Origin: Bacteriovoracaceae bacterium | Lineage (GTDB): Bacteria; Bdellovibrionota; Bacteriovoracia; Bacteriovoracales; Bacteriovoracaceae | NCBI GenBank assembly: GCA_023151145.1 | Contig: JAKLJM010000114.1 | Span: 1 to 7,037 of the forward strand | DNA length: 7,037 nucleotides | Reading direction: 5' to 3' | In this document: positions 1 through 6,396 of the stretch, piece after piece | How the letters are laid out: the number at the start of each line of letters is the position of its first letter | Position numbering within the stretch: the first letter of the stretch is position 1 | Position numbers and translations under genes: made by a program | Notes under the pieces: generated by a model | What the model saw: only the letters and a program-made list of their open reading frames with translations | The model's database searches: none | What the model was told of the DNA's origin: nothing

Positions 1-1
1 G

Positions 2-625
2 ATGTCTGAAAATGGCCGATACAAAAAAATAGCAGAATCAATTAGGGATTGGGGTAGGGATTGTTGGTGCGAGCCAGGCAAAGACAATTCATGCAACAAA
101 AGATTTGATTGGCAGCTAGGTGAACTTCCTCAAGGTTATGATCATAAGTACATTTACTCTCATGTGGGATACAATTTAAAAGTAACGGATATGCAAGCAG
201 CTCTTGGGGTTTCTCAGTTACAAAAAGTAGCTACGTTTGTGGAAAAGAGAAGATCAAATTGGAATAAAATAAATGAACTAATAAGATCAGATAGTTTTTT
301 AATGGATAGACTTGAGCCGGTAGAAGCAACCAAGGGTACAAATCCGAGTTGGTTTGGGTTTCCAATTTATGTAAAAAACGGAATAAATAGAAATGCGGTT
401 GTAAGAAAGCTGGAAGGTCGAAAGATCGGAACCAGGTTATTATTTGCCGGGAATCTCATCAAACAACCTGCTTATTTAGGAGTGGATTATAAAGTAGTAG
501 GAGATTTAAATAACACGGACAATATTATGAGCAACTTGTTCTGGATAGGTGTTCACCCTAACCTAACAGATGAAATGATTCATTATATGATTAGCAATTT
601 AAAAGAAATATTAAAGGAATATTAA
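2..625 (+). CDS. rfbH: RfbH-type CDP-4-keto-6-deoxyglucose 3-dehydrase, 3' part (5' end outside window)
   Basis: RfbH (also E1, DdhC or AscC) is a PMP-dependent, [2Fe-2S] enzyme of the DegT/DnrJ/EryC1/StrS fold. Working with a flavin reductase, it removes the C3 hydroxyl of CDP-4-keto-6-deoxy-D-glucose, the committing step to CDP-3,6-dideoxyhexoses. The 207 visible residues are about the C-terminal half of a protein that is usually near 435 aa. The Met at position 2 aligns inside the family, so it is not the true start. Visible marks are a C-x-C-x7-C cluster (residues 21, 23, 31 of the visible part), of the kind that binds the Fe-S centre; the SHVGYNLKVTDMQAA block (53-67); TRLLFAGNL (144-152); and FWIGVHPNLT near the end. 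The fourth cluster cysteine and the His that replaces the PLP lysine in this family lie upstream and cannot be checked. It is the first gene of the visible operon, with 1 base before the next start. Confidence 0.93.
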   Translation: MSENGRYKKIAESIRDWGRDCWCEPGKDNSCNKRFDWQLGELPQGYDHKYIYSHVGYNLKVTDMQAALGVSQLQKVATFVEKRRSNWNKINELIRSDSFLMDRLEPVEATKGTNPSWFGFPIYVKNGINRNAVVRKLEGRKIGTRLLFAGNLIKQPAYLGVDYKVVGDLNNTDNIMSNLFWIGVHPNLTDEMIHYMISNLKEILKEY

Positions 626-629
626 TTTG
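613..629 (+). promoter_or_regulatory. Shine-Dalgarno site supporting a TTG start
   Basis: AAAGGA (613-618) lies inside the end of rfbH, 8 bases before the TTG at 627. The next downstream codons match the N-terminus expected of RmlC-family enzymes (KIIDLNFGGLKKI, then F-x-D-x-RG), so the TTG is the likely start. Confidence 0.65.
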
Positions 630-1166
630 AAAATAATCGACTTAAATTTTGGGGGATTAAAGAAAATTTCACTAGATTTATTTCAAGATGAAAGAGGAAG
701 TTTTATAAAGACATATAACTCAAAGCTTTTTCAATCAATCGGTATTAATTTTAATATAGAAGAAGAGTTTTTTTCAACTTCAAATAAAGATGTAATAAGA
801 GGATTTCATTTTCAATTACCACCTTTTGATCACGATAAAATAGTAAGATGCTTAACGGGGGAAGTCTTGGATGTTGTAATTGACTTGAGAAAAACATCGA
901 TTAATTACAAGAAACATTTGAGCATTAATTTAAATGCAGAAAAGAATGAGCTTCTCTTTATTCCAAGAGGTTTTGCTCATGGCTTTTTATCAAAAAAAAA
1001 TAACACAACCATGCAGTACTTTGTGAATTCAATATATTCAAAAGATCATGATTCAGGAATTCGCTATGACACCATAGGTTTTGATTGGGGAATAAAAAAT
1101 CCAATTGTATCAAGTAGAGATTTAAGTTTTACAACACTTGAAAGTTATAGAAGCGAGTTTGAATGA
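627..1166 (+). CDS. RmlC/RfbC-family nucleotide-sugar epimerase, possibly the AscE-type CDP-4-keto-3,6-dideoxyhexose 5-epimerase
   Basis: This is a cupin-fold epimerase of the dTDP-4-dehydrorhamnose 3,5-epimerase family and has the usual length (179 aa). It inverts the carbon(s) next to the 4-keto group of a nucleotide-linked 4-ketosugar in the cytoplasm. Seen: F-Q-DERGSF (19-26), RGFHFQLPP (58-66) with the likely catalytic base His61, Lys71, the G-E-V-x-DVVIDLR block (78-88), IPRGFAHGF (112-120), Tyr131 and Tyr137 at the acid-catalyst region, and Asp165, which may pair with His61. All key residues appear intact. Family membership does not fix the substrate. No rmlA, rmlB or rmlD is in the window, and the gene sits between rfbH and a dideoxyhexose-synthase-like reductase. 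I therefore prefer a role on CDP-4-keto-3,6-dideoxyglucose (as AscE in ascarylose synthesis) over a role in rhamnose synthesis. It starts with TTG and overlaps the next gene by 4 bases (ATGA). Confidence 0.88.
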   Translation: MKIIDLNFGGLKKISLDLFQDERGSFIKTYNSKLFQSIGINFNIEEEFFSTSNKDVIRGFHFQLPPFDHDKIVRCLTGEVLDVVIDLRKTSINYKKHLSINLNAEKNELLFIPRGFAHGFLSKKNNTTMQYFVNSIYSKDHDSGIRYDTIGFDWGIKNPIVSSRDLSFTTLESYRSEFE

Positions 1167-2011
1167 AGATTCTACTAACAGGCTCAACTGGTTATATTGG
1201 AAAAATGTTTTTATCAAAATATAGCGAAAGTTTCGATATTTCTACCCTAAGTCGAAATAGTGACAGTTGTCCGAAGAACCACAAATATGATGGTAGTTTT
1301 GCAAGCGTATTAAATGCAATTGAAAAATCTAAGCCAGATATTATTATTCATTTTGCCTCGTTATTTATTGTAGAACACAAATCAGAAAATATAGGCGAGT
1401 TAATTGATTCGAATGTACTTTTAGGTACTCAGATTGTTGAAGCAATGAGAGCTCTAGGTATAAATAAGATGATAAATATCGGAACAAGCTGGCAAAATTA
1501 TGAGTCGGATACCTATCGACCAGTAAATCTATATGCAGCAACAAAAGAAGCATTTCAAAAAATTATAGATTTCTATGTTGATGCTTTTTCATTAAGAGTT
1601 TTAACTCTTAAGTTTCCAGACACTTATGGGCCCAAAGACAATAGACCAAAGATAATGAACTACATAGTTCAATATTCAAAATCTGGTGAAACCCTAGGGG
1701 CAACACCGGGAAATCAGCAACTAGATTTTGTATATATCGACGATGTATTAGAAGCTATTTCTCATTCGATTAAATTGCTAGAAAAGATGGAAGGGCATTC
1801 AGTGTATTCACTTACATCTAACAATCCTCAAACTTTAAGAGAGATTGTTAAAGTGTTTAATACCGTAAGTGATAAGAAGATTAAGGTGGATTGGGGAAAA
1901 AGAGAGTACAGAAATCGAGAAGTGATGACAGTTAGAATTCCTAAAAACATTCTGCCTGGATGGTCTGCAAAAACTGGGTTAAAAGATGGAATTAAAAAAA
2001 TTATTGAATAA
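1163..2011 (+). CDS. SDR-family CDP-dideoxyhexose synthase-like 4-ketoreductase
   Basis: This extended short-chain dehydrogenase/reductase of 282 aa probably reduces the 4-keto group of a CDP-4-keto-3,6-dideoxyhexose with NAD(P)H, the final step to a CDP-3,6-dideoxysugar. Seen: the Rossmann motif GSTGYIG (7-13), Thr108/Ser109 in the catalytic Ser/Thr position (GTSWQ), Tyr124 and Lys128 in YxxxK (YAATK), and the C-terminal substrate-side blocks YGPKD (155-159) and DFVYIDD (188-194). From memory, the GTSWQ...RPVNLYAATK layout with YGPKD and DFVYIDDV resembles abequose synthase (RfbJ) and paratose synthase (RfbS), which supports a dideoxyhexose role. The exact sugar (ascarylose, abequose, paratose) cannot be read from the sequence. 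The ATG overlaps the epimerase stop as ATGA, so translation is probably coupled; a partial GAG ribosome site lies 5 bases upstream. Alternative: another 4-keto- or C4-epimerase-like SDR. Confidence 0.8.
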   Translation: MKILLTGSTGYIGKMFLSKYSESFDISTLSRNSDSCPKNHKYDGSFASVLNAIEKSKPDIIIHFASLFIVEHKSENIGELIDSNVLLGTQIVEAMRALGINKMINIGTSWQNYESDTYRPVNLYAATKEAFQKIIDFYVDAFSLRVLTLKFPDTYGPKDNRPKIMNYIVQYSKSGETLGATPGNQQLDFVYIDDVLEAISHSIKLLEKMEGHSVYSLTSNNPQTLREIVKVFNTVSDKKIKVDWGKREYRNREVMTVRIPKNILPGWSAKTGLKDGIKKIIE

Positions 2012-3332
2012 TCCAACCGTCTTAACTTGGTCGGCATCATTTGTTAACATGCTCTTGCCTGTAATGATTCTTCCGTATGCGAAAATTAAACTTAATAGTT
2101 ATGATTTTGCATTCTTTTTATACATACTAAATTTAATTAATATTACATTTATAATTGATGTTGGCCTGGGGGCAACATTAACAAGGAAATATTCTGAATT
2201 TGTGAGTGGAAAAAATATTAGGTTCGATAAAAAAGAACTTAACTGGATTGCTTCTCGTTTTTTTAATATAATATCTGTGTTGGGCTTGATTTTATTATTG
2301 ATAATATGGACGCTTGGCTCTAAAGGGTTCGGGCAAAATAAAAATCTATATCTAAATGTTTTCTTGGCATGCATAATTGTTTATTCAAGGTTAAGGTCTT
2401 TCAAGTACACTGCTCAGATAAATGGTACTGGGAATATTTCTAAAACTAAAAAAGTGGAAATTGTTGTTGGAATTTTTCAAGCAATGGCTCTTTTTATAGT
2501 CTTGAATGTATATTCAAGTGTTACTAGTATATTATTTACATATGTATTTTCATATTTGCTTTTGTATCAACTTTTAAAAAAAATTGCAGACAATGAAAAA
2601 AACAAAATCAAAATATTTAATAATAAAATTTTGTCAGATGAAATACTGCGTCCATCAATTAGGTTAGGTGCGATTTCTATTTCAGCAGTTTTAATTACGA
2701 ACGCAGTTTCAATATTTGTTGGAAACTTAAACAACTTAGAGTTAGTTGGTAAATATCTATTTGCCAATAGGTTATATACAGTCATTGTAACCTTTATTGC
2801 AGTAACAATGGCGAGCTTGCTCCCTCGCGTGGTTAGATCATTTGTAACTGGCAACTTAGAGGATAATAAAAAAATTAGTTCAGAGCTGGCTGCGTTTGCA
2901 TTTGTTATGTGCTTAACTTCATGTGTGGTAATGATTTCTGTTAATGAGTTAAATGCTTTGTTGGGATTAGGTGAAAATATATTTCCATCTCAAAAAGTAT
3001 TAATAATAATGGCCATAATTACATTTTTAGAAATTCAGCAATCAATACATTCTGCAATATATATACAAACAAATGATATTCCCTTCGTGGTTTCAAATTT
3101 TATTTCGATGGTTCTTTTTATTTATTTTGCTTGGTATTTTTCGAATAAAAATCAATTTAATGAAATGCTTATGGCGCAACTAGCCGTTCTGCTTCTGATT
3201 AATTCATGGTTTCCAGTTTACAAAAACTTAAAATTATTAAGATACTCATTCAGTTCTTATGTGAAAGATACGATAATTGAAATTTTTAAATTTGGAATAG
3301 TCAAAAGAGTATTAAGAAATGACAATGTTTGA
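1986..3332 (+). CDS. wzx: Wzx-type polysaccharide flippase (polytopic membrane protein)
   Basis: This 448-aa, strongly hydrophobic protein has about 12 predicted membrane helices by eye. They lie near residues 12-32, 40-62, 90-110, 122-138, 155-175, 178-197, 225-248, 258-280, 300-320, 335-355, 365-385 and 395-410. Length, topology and the first-helix-pair pattern ending in DVGLGATLTRKYSEF fit the polysaccharide transporter family of the MOP superfamily. Members flip undecaprenyl-diphosphate-linked oligosaccharide units across the inner membrane. Wzx proteins diverge too fast for catalytic motifs, so the call rests on topology and on the position between sugar-synthesis and glycosyltransferase genes. 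It overlaps the upstream reductase by 26 bases. The ATG at 1986 has only a weak ribosome site, and a TTG at 2004 would give a shorter overlap, so the start is uncertain. No wzy polymerase or ligase is visible here. It is among the most AT-rich parts of the window (for example 9 G+C in 2101-2160). Confidence 0.85.
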   Translation: MELKKLLNNPTVLTWSASFVNMLLPVMILPYAKIKLNSYDFAFFLYILNLINITFIIDVGLGATLTRKYSEFVSGKNIRFDKKELNWIASRFFNIISVLGLILLLIIWTLGSKGFGQNKNLYLNVFLACIIVYSRLRSFKYTAQINGTGNISKTKKVEIVVGIFQAMALFIVLNVYSSVTSILFTYVFSYLLLYQLLKKIADNEKNKIKIFNNKILSDEILRPSIRLGAISISAVLITNAVSIFVGNLNNLELVGKYLFANRLYTVIVTFIAVTMASLLPRVVRSFVTGNLEDNKKISSELAAFAFVMCLTSCVVMISVNELNALLGLGENIFPSQKVLIIMAIITFLEIQQSIHSAIYIQTNDIPFVVSNFISMVLFIYFAWYFSNKNQFNEMLMAQLAVLLLINSWFPVYKNLKLLRYSFSSYVKDTIIEIFKFGIVKRVLRNDNV

Positions 3333-4317
3333 TTTTAAAGACTGTTATAAATCTATATCATCAGTTGCCCATAGGGAGATAATTAATGAAGTGAGTCCAG
3401 AAACGGCGTTAACTATATGCATACCTACCTTTAAGAGGGATCGATTACTAGAACATGCTGTAAGTAGTATTTGGAATCAAACTGAATTTATAAATGTCGA
3501 AATTTTAATTATAGACAATGATTTTGAACGAGTAACTATACCAAGTTTTTTAAAAAACAAGAGTAATAATGTTCGCTATATAATAAATCATGAAAATATT
3601 GGAATGTTTGGAAATTGGAACAAGGCTATCCTTGAATCTAGGTCAAGTAACTTAATCATATTGTGTGATGACGATTGGCTAGACGAAAATTATTTTAAAG
3701 AAATCAAAAAATATTTAAAAGAAAAAAAAGCAGTCATGGGCTTACACTCATATTATGACAAACGACAAAATAAGAAAAAAAAATTAACCTTAAAATCGAT
3801 GGTGGGATGGTGTTTTAAAAAGATTCGTCCAAAAATACAAGAAATAACAACACTAGATTATTTCTTTGAACCACTCAGTCCATTAATAATGTTCAATAGA
3901 GATTCTCTTATAAAAATTGGTGGATTTGATAATGATTATTTTCCAGGGTCTGATGTCGTTTTATATGCCAAATATGTAAAATTGAATGGTGGCATATTAA
4001 TTAAGAAAAACTTTTCATTTTTTAGAATTGAAGAAAATGAAAGTAGAAAGCCCGAGACTGCTTTAAAGTTTCCAGAAATTAATAGGAAGCTTAGAGAAGA
4101 AATTTCAAAAAATTATAGATGTATAGATTTACTCATCCCTTGTGCTTATGAATATGATCGAATTGAAATTGCGAAAACTTGGAATTTGGTCGGTATTAAT
4201 GAATCTCGAACATCCAAATACTGGATATATGCACTTTCAAGAGTATTGAGAGAATTATTAATAGTAAGTAGATTATGGAGAAAAATAAGTGAAAATATTA
4301 ATACTCACAGCTCTTGA
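3319..4317 (+). CDS. Glycosyltransferase family 2 (GT-A fold)
   Basis: This 332-aa cytoplasmic, membrane-associated type of enzyme adds one sugar from a nucleotide donor to the growing lipid-linked O-unit. Seen: the GT2 opening TICIPTFKR (32-40), then LLEHAVSSIWNQT, then the acidic nucleotide and metal-binding motif CDDDW (116-120), GGFD (201-204) and the acidic SD pair at 211-212 that may form the acceptor/base region. The basic, amphipathic C-terminus (about 300-325, rich in Arg/Trp/Leu) could dock on the membrane. There is no signal peptide or clear transmembrane helix. It overlaps the flippase by 14 bases and the next gene by 29 bases. A second in-frame ATG at 3325 could also serve as start. 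Donor and acceptor cannot be read from the sequence; the CDP-dideoxyhexose made by the upstream genes is a plausible donor because dideoxyhexosyl transferases of O-antigen clusters are often GT2 enzymes, but this is inference. Confidence 0.87.
   Translation: MTMFDFKDCYKSISSVAHREIINEVSPETALTICIPTFKRDRLLEHAVSSIWNQTEFINVEILIIDNDFERVTIPSFLKNKSNNVRYIINHENIGMFGNWNKAILESRSSNLIILCDDDWLDENYFKEIKKYLKEKKAVMGLHSYYDKRQNKKKKLTLKSMVGWCFKKIRPKIQEITTLDYFFEPLSPLIMFNRDSLIKIGGFDNDYFPGSDVVLYAKYVKLNGGILIKKNFSFFRIEENESRKPETALKFPEINRKLREEISKNYRCIDLLIPCAYEYDRIEIAKTWNLVGINESRTSKYWIYALSRVLRELLIVSRLWRKISENINTHSS
4277..4291 (+). promoter_or_regulatory. Shine-Dalgarno site supporting a GTG start
   Basis: GGAG (4277-4280) lies within the end of the GT2 gene, 8 bases before the GTG at 4289. 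The protein from this GTG begins KILILTALEYPHLGG, the typical GT4 N-terminus, so the non-ATG start is well supported. Confidence 0.7.
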
Positions 4318-5401
4318 ATATCCTCATCTCGGGGGTGTTTCAACTCACATAACTCAATTAGTTAATGGTTTAAATAAAAGTGGACATGAAGTAGATATTA
4401 TTTCAAGAACTAGTCTTGGTAAGTTGCAGCTTATATTTATGAAGCTAGTGGCTGGTATTTCATATGTTATTGGAAATAAGTCCAATGGTTATTTTTTATA
4501 TCACAAACTTACTGGATACTTTCTATATCAAAAAATTAAAAATAAAATTTCAAGTTACGACGTGGTTCATCTGCATAGTCCGTCATTCGTGACAAGTTAC
4601 TTAGGAGATAACTCTTATATAATAACATGTCATGCGGACATGGTGCCTGAAATGATCGGTCAAAATAAGCTTAAAAAACAAAATGTAGCCACCACTAAAT
4701 TTGAAGAGATGGAAAAAAAATCATACCAAAAAGCGAAAAAAATAATAGCTGTAGATAATAGGTTAAAAAAATTCGTGCAAGAAATTACAACAGATAAAGA
4801 TATCGTTGTAATGAAGAATTTTATAGATGTCGAACAAGAACTAGATACTAAGATTAAAAATCAAGAAGAGTTTAAGGTTTTATGTCCAAGAAGACTGGTG
4901 GTAAAAAATGGTGTCGAGTATGCGGTTAGAGCATTTTCACTACTTGGCGATAATTTTAAATTATTAATCGCAGGCAACGGTGAAGACGAAAAAAAATTAA
5001 AAGAATTAGTAAATAAATTAGGATTGAAAAATGTAGAGTTTTTAGGAGCCAAATCACCAGCGGAAATTAAAGAAATTCATAAAGAAGTAAACGCCGTGGT
5101 TATTCCTTCAATTACTGTAAACGGCTTGCAAGAGGCTACATCATTATCTGCACTTGAGGGGTTTTTATATGGAGTACCAGTAGTTGCTTCAAATATTGGT
5201 GGATTAAGTGAAATGATTATCAACGAAACAAATGGTTTTTTGTTTCCTGAAAAAGATTATGTTGAATTAGCCACACAAATTAGAAAATTATCTACAGATG
5301 TTGCTTTATACGAAAAAATAAGAATAAATGCATACGAAAATTTAAAGAATAATTTTTCAGTAGAATCAAGGGTTAAAGAAATAGAGAAAATATATGAATA
5401 G
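4289..5401 (+). CDS. Glycosyltransferase family 4 (GT-B fold)
   Basis: This 370-aa retaining glycosyltransferase with the usual GT4 length acts at the cytoplasmic face of the inner membrane on the lipid-linked polysaccharide unit. Seen: the N-terminal Rossmann-like domain with GGVSTHI (15-21) and VVHLHSP (92-98), HADM (115-118), then the C-terminal donor-binding domain with PRRLVVKNG (200-208, the Arg/Lys pair contacting donor phosphates), IAGNGEDEKKL (227-237), VEFLGAKS, and the E-x7-E motif Glu282/Glu290 followed by GFLYGVPVVASNIGGLSEM. All expected motifs are present, so the enzyme should be active. The start is GTG, overlapping the GT2 gene by 29 bases; the stop overlaps the next start by 8 bases. 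A repeated GYFLY[H/Q]K[L/I] segment occurs at residues 67-84. The sugar transferred is unknown. Confidence 0.9.
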   Translation: MKILILTALEYPHLGGVSTHITQLVNGLNKSGHEVDIISRTSLGKLQLIFMKLVAGISYVIGNKSNGYFLYHKLTGYFLYQKIKNKISSYDVVHLHSPSFVTSYLGDNSYIITCHADMVPEMIGQNKLKKQNVATTKFEEMEKKSYQKAKKIIAVDNRLKKFVQEITTDKDIVVMKNFIDVEQELDTKIKNQEEFKVLCPRRLVVKNGVEYAVRAFSLLGDNFKLLIAGNGEDEKKLKELVNKLGLKNVEFLGAKSPAEIKEIHKEVNAVVIPSITVNGLQEATSLSALEGFLYGVPVVASNIGGLSEMIINETNGFLFPEKDYVELATQIRKLSTDVALYEKIRINAYENLKNNFSVESRVKEIEKIYE

Positions 5402-6293
5402 AAAAATCTTTATCACCGGATCAAATGGTTTTGTCGGAAAGGCCCTAGTTCCTTACTTAAAATCAAAAAATCACGAAATCATTGCCGCCACCCGCGATCT
5501 CTATGGAGATTTTTCCAATCAAGAAAACTGGAAACAATTTTTAAGTGGTATTGATGTGGTTGTTCACTTGGCAGCAAGAGTCCATGTGATGAATGAAACC
5601 GCAACTAATCCAGATAGCGAATTTCAAAAAATGAATGTGGAAGCAACTCTTCGTTTGGCCAAAGATGCAAAAGCTGTTGGAGTTAAGCGTTTTATTTTTT
5701 TAAGTTCAGTAAAAGTGAATGGTGAAAAAACGCAAGATGAACCTTATCTCGCCAGCGATGAGCCAAAGCCTGAAGATGCCTATGGTAGATCAAAGGCGAT
5801 GGCAGAAAAAGAGCTATTAAAGCTTCATGAACCAGGTGTTTTTGAAATTGTGATCATTAGGCCTCCATTAATTTATGGCCTAGGTGTAAAAGCAAATTTT
5901 CAAAAATTAATGAGCCTTGTTTTTAGAGATGTTCCACTTCCATTTGGGTGTGTTAAAAACAAGCGCAGTCTTTGTTCGGTGTTAAATTTATGTGACTTGA
6001 TTGCTACAGTTGTTGATCACCCTAAGGCATCAGGTGAGATTTTTTTAGTGCGTGACTTACATGACTATAGCTTAAAAACTATGATTGAGGAGATCGCTAA
6101 AATTAAGGGAAAAACTCCACACTTATTACCAGTACCCGTTTCGATGATGAACCTAGGTTTGATGATTCTAGGTAAAAAATCTTTTGCAGAAAGAATGTTT
6201 GGGAATCTTCAAGTTGATATAACAAAAAATAAAGAACTTTTAAATTGGACGCCACCTTTTAGTTTTCAAGAGACGTTCAAGAAAACACCATAA
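5394..6293 (+). CDS. WbpV/WreQ-like SDR: UDP-4-keto-6-deoxy-GlcNAc reductase (UDP-QuiNAc synthesis) or UDP-HexNAc 4-epimerase
   Basis: This extended SDR enzyme (299 aa) probably reduces UDP-2-acetamido-4-keto-2,6-dideoxyglucose to UDP-N-acetyl-D-quinovosamine, as WbpV and WreQ do. Seen: TGSNGFVG (8-15) for NAD(P), HLAARVHVM (58-66), LSSVKVNGE (103-111) with the catalytic Ser104/105, the PEDAYGRSK block (126-134) with Tyr130/Lys134, and IIRPPLIYGLGVKANF (154-169). The SSVKVNGE and AYGRSK context is typical of this subgroup, which also holds Gne-type 4-epimerases, so the reaction is not certain. The protein ends at FQETFKKTP, about 10-20 residues shorter than usual relatives; the fold should still be complete. 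It overlaps the GT4 gene by 8 bases and is the last gene of the operon. Hand counts give more G+C here (22, 26 and 21 of 60 in three rows) than in the preceding genes. The family is often next to an initiating sugar-1-phosphate transferase gene; none follows here. Confidence 0.85.
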   Translation: MNRKIFITGSNGFVGKALVPYLKSKNHEIIAATRDLYGDFSNQENWKQFLSGIDVVVHLAARVHVMNETATNPDSEFQKMNVEATLRLAKDAKAVGVKRFIFLSSVKVNGEKTQDEPYLASDEPKPEDAYGRSKAMAEKELLKLHEPGVFEIVIIRPPLIYGLGVKANFQKLMSLVFRDVPLPFGCVKNKRSLCSVLNLCDLIATVVDHPKASGEIFLVRDLHDYSLKTMIEEIAKIKGKTPHLLPVPVSMMNLGLMILGKKSFAERMFGNLQVDITKNKELLNWTPPFSFQETFKKTP

Positions 6294-6321
6294 AATCAAC
6301 GCCTTAGGTTGTGCCTAGTGA

Positions 6322-6343
6322 AAGGGTAGATCAAACTACCCTT
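6322..6343 (+). promoter_or_regulatory. Dyad 1 (upstream operator candidate)
   Basis: The arms AAGGGTAG (6322-6329) and CTACCCTT (6336-6343) are perfect 8-base inverted complements around ATCAAA. Its centre lies 22 bases, about two helical turns, upstream of the centre of dyad 2, so a protein bound at both would sit on the same face of the DNA. An RNA hairpin is the alternative reading, but no T-run follows and the predicted transcript start is downstream. Confidence 0.6.
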
Positions 6344-6367
6344 GCGGGTAGATCAATCTACCTTTGT
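6324..6367 (+). repeat. Tandem repeat, two units with a 22-base period
   Basis: Unit 1 is 6324-6345 and unit 2 is 6346-6367. Both start GGGTAGATCAA and then read [A/T]CTACC[C/T]TTG[C/T]; they differ at only three positions. Each unit is itself a dyad. This is too few copies, with no spacers, for a CRISPR array. Confidence 0.8.
6347..6362 (+). promoter_or_regulatory. Dyad 2 (promoter-proximal operator candidate)
   Basis: GGTAGATCAATCTACC is a perfect 16-base palindrome apart from its two central bases. The 22 bases 6346-6367 are a near copy of 6324-6345 (first 11 bases identical). It ends 10 bases before the -10 box and covers the position of a -35 hexamer, so a bound protein would compete with RNA polymerase or contact it. 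Repression by a dimeric helix-turn-helix protein is the simple reading (inference). Confidence 0.62.
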
Positions 6368-6368
6368 G

Positions 6369-6377
6369 TGATATAAT
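6369..6377 (+). promoter_or_regulatory. Extended -10 promoter of the orphan gene pair
   Basis: TGATATAAT is a perfect extended -10 element (TG-n-TATAAT, hexamer 6372-6377). With a 17-base spacer the -35 position is TAGATC (6349-6354), a poor match, as is common for extended -10 promoters. The start of transcription should fall near 6384, giving a leader of about 22 bases to the ATG at 6406. The location behind a strong promoter and two dyads suggests that the next genes are transcribed and regulated apart from the polysaccharide operon. Confidence 0.7.
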
Positions 6378-6396
6378 AGAGCACAAGACATTTGTT

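Noticed and set aside
2..4. ATG at position 2 as the true start of rfbH
   Set aside because: The conserved RfbH sequence continues upstream of this point, and half the enzyme would be missing. The gene is cut by the window edge.
627..1166. Firm assignment as dTDP-rhamnose pathway RmlC
   Set aside because: The fold and active site match the family, but no other rhamnose gene is visible and the neighbours belong to CDP-dideoxyhexose synthesis. I left the substrate open.
1365..1553. Minus-strand open frame inside the dideoxysugar reductase gene
   Set aside because: It lies opposite a well-supported gene, has no recognisable motif or operon context, and arises from the AT-rich coding pattern. 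The same holds for the minus-strand frames at 1828-2040, 2099-2374, 2567-2854, 4861-5052 and 6353-6613.
6322..6366. Tandem hairpins as an intrinsic terminator for the polysaccharide operon
   Set aside because: The first stem is followed by GCGGG and the second only by TTTG, with no T-run. The second dyad also lies over the -35 position of a strong promoter. Operators fit better, though a terminator role cannot be excluded.
6324..6367. CRISPR array
   Set aside because: There are only two adjoining copies with no spacers, and no cas genes.
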